This document shows positions 5,234 through 5,485 of a DNA stretch of 5,485 nt, piece after piece. This DNA comes from Myxococcales bacterium (lineage in GTDB: Bacteria > Myxococcota > Bradymonadia > UBA7976 > UBA1532). The notes beneath the pieces were generated by a model, which saw only the letters and a program-made list of their open reading frames with translations, was not told where the DNA came from and searched no databases. Numbering within the stretch: position 1 is the first letter of the stretch; every line of letters starts with the position of its first letter. The DNA is taken from assembly GCA_020430675.1 (NCBI GenBank), contig JAGQJJ010000321.1:1-5485 (forward strand). Direction: 5' to 3'. The translations under genes and the position numbers were made by a program.

Positions 5234-5485
5234 TCATACGCGACAACGTGCACGAAGCGCAGCAAGCGCCGCGGCATCGACGCCGAAGTGCCCGAGCGGC
5301 ACCGGGCCTTCCGGACGATGGAAGTCGGAGCCGCCGGTCGGCACCAGGCCGTGGCGCTCGGCGAGCGCGCGATAACGCTGCACCGCGCGGGCGTCGTGCG
5401 CCGGGTGGCGGACCTCGATGCCGTCGAGCCCCTCTTGCACCAGCGCGGGCAGGATGCGCTCCATCTCATCGACCGCGGGGTGGGC
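5234..5485 (-). CDS. PHP-domain metal-dependent phosphoesterase, C-terminal part (5' end outside window)
   Basis: Only the last 83 residues are present; the start lies beyond the right edge. The visible part opens with AHP, then has GLDGIEVRHPAHD (residues 19-31 of the fragment) and GGSDFHRPEG (51-60). This is the usual C-terminal signature of PHP phosphoesterases of the YciV/TrpH (RNase AM, 3',5'-nucleotide phosphatase) type, where the His of AHP and the Asp and His of GSDFH bind the metal ions. Known members hydrolyse phosphoester bonds in nucleotides or RNA ends in the cytoplasm; the exact substrate cannot be told from this fragment. The gene ends with TGA 67 bases before the ferredoxin-like gene on the same strand, so read-through into that gene is possible. 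Family assignment is firm, while the specific function is inference. A PHP domain fused to something upstream cannot be excluded. Confidence 0.87.
   Translation of the reverse strand, partial: AHPAVDEMERILPALVQEGLDGIEVRHPAHDARAVQRYRALAERHGLVPTGGSDFHRPEGPVPLGHFGVDAAALAALRARCRV

Noticed and set aside
5167..5469. N-terminal extension of the ferredoxin-like gene
   Set aside because: The extension runs through the PHP coding region in another frame, is low complexity, and ignores the well-placed GTG with its ribosome binding site.

Overview
The window is about two-thirds G+C and is packed with eight protein genes, all on the minus strand and so read from right to left. There are no RNA genes, mobile elements or CRISPR arrays, and no gap between genes exceeds about 150 bases. 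The high G+C, two adjacent lipoproteins of the LpoB and COG3014 types, and a DHH phosphoesterase with a glycine-rich C-terminal motif suggest a Gram-negative, diderm deltaproteobacterium-like organism (Myxococcota or a relative). That placement is inferred from family resemblance, not from a marker gene.

Right part (about 5485 to 3968). The C-terminal end of a PHP-domain phosphoesterase comes first. After a 67-base spacer there is a small cysteine-rich 2Fe-2S ferredoxin-like protein that starts with GTG. Its stop codon overlaps the start of a GTP cyclohydrolase I (FolE) in an ATGA junction. A single-domain rhodanese with a CHHGLRS active site follows after 15 bases. Ferredoxin, folE and rhodanese look like one transcription unit. 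FolE keeps its zinc and catalytic residues but has lost several residues that bind the GTP triphosphate in the E. coli enzyme, which makes this three-gene group the most unusual part of the window.

Middle part (about 3967 to 2643). A 149-base spacer holds a plausible sigma-70-type promoter and two CGCGCG-centred palindromes. It precedes a DHH-family phosphoesterase with all its catalytic motifs.

Left part (about 2642 to 1). A 123-base spacer with a plausible promoter and an 8-bp inverted repeat leads into an envelope operon: an LpoB-like lipoprotein, a 470-residue COG3014-like lipoprotein, and the N-terminal 150 residues of an outer-membrane beta-barrel protein that runs off the left edge. 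Gaps of 25 and 17 bases and good ribosome binding sites support co-transcription. The three products are probably all at the outer membrane or facing the periplasm, and the LpoB-like protein hints at peptidoglycan-synthase activation or a related envelope function.

No single dramatic new system is visible. The candidates worth following are the ferredoxin/divergent FolE/rhodanese group and the LpoB/COG3014/beta-barrel operon.
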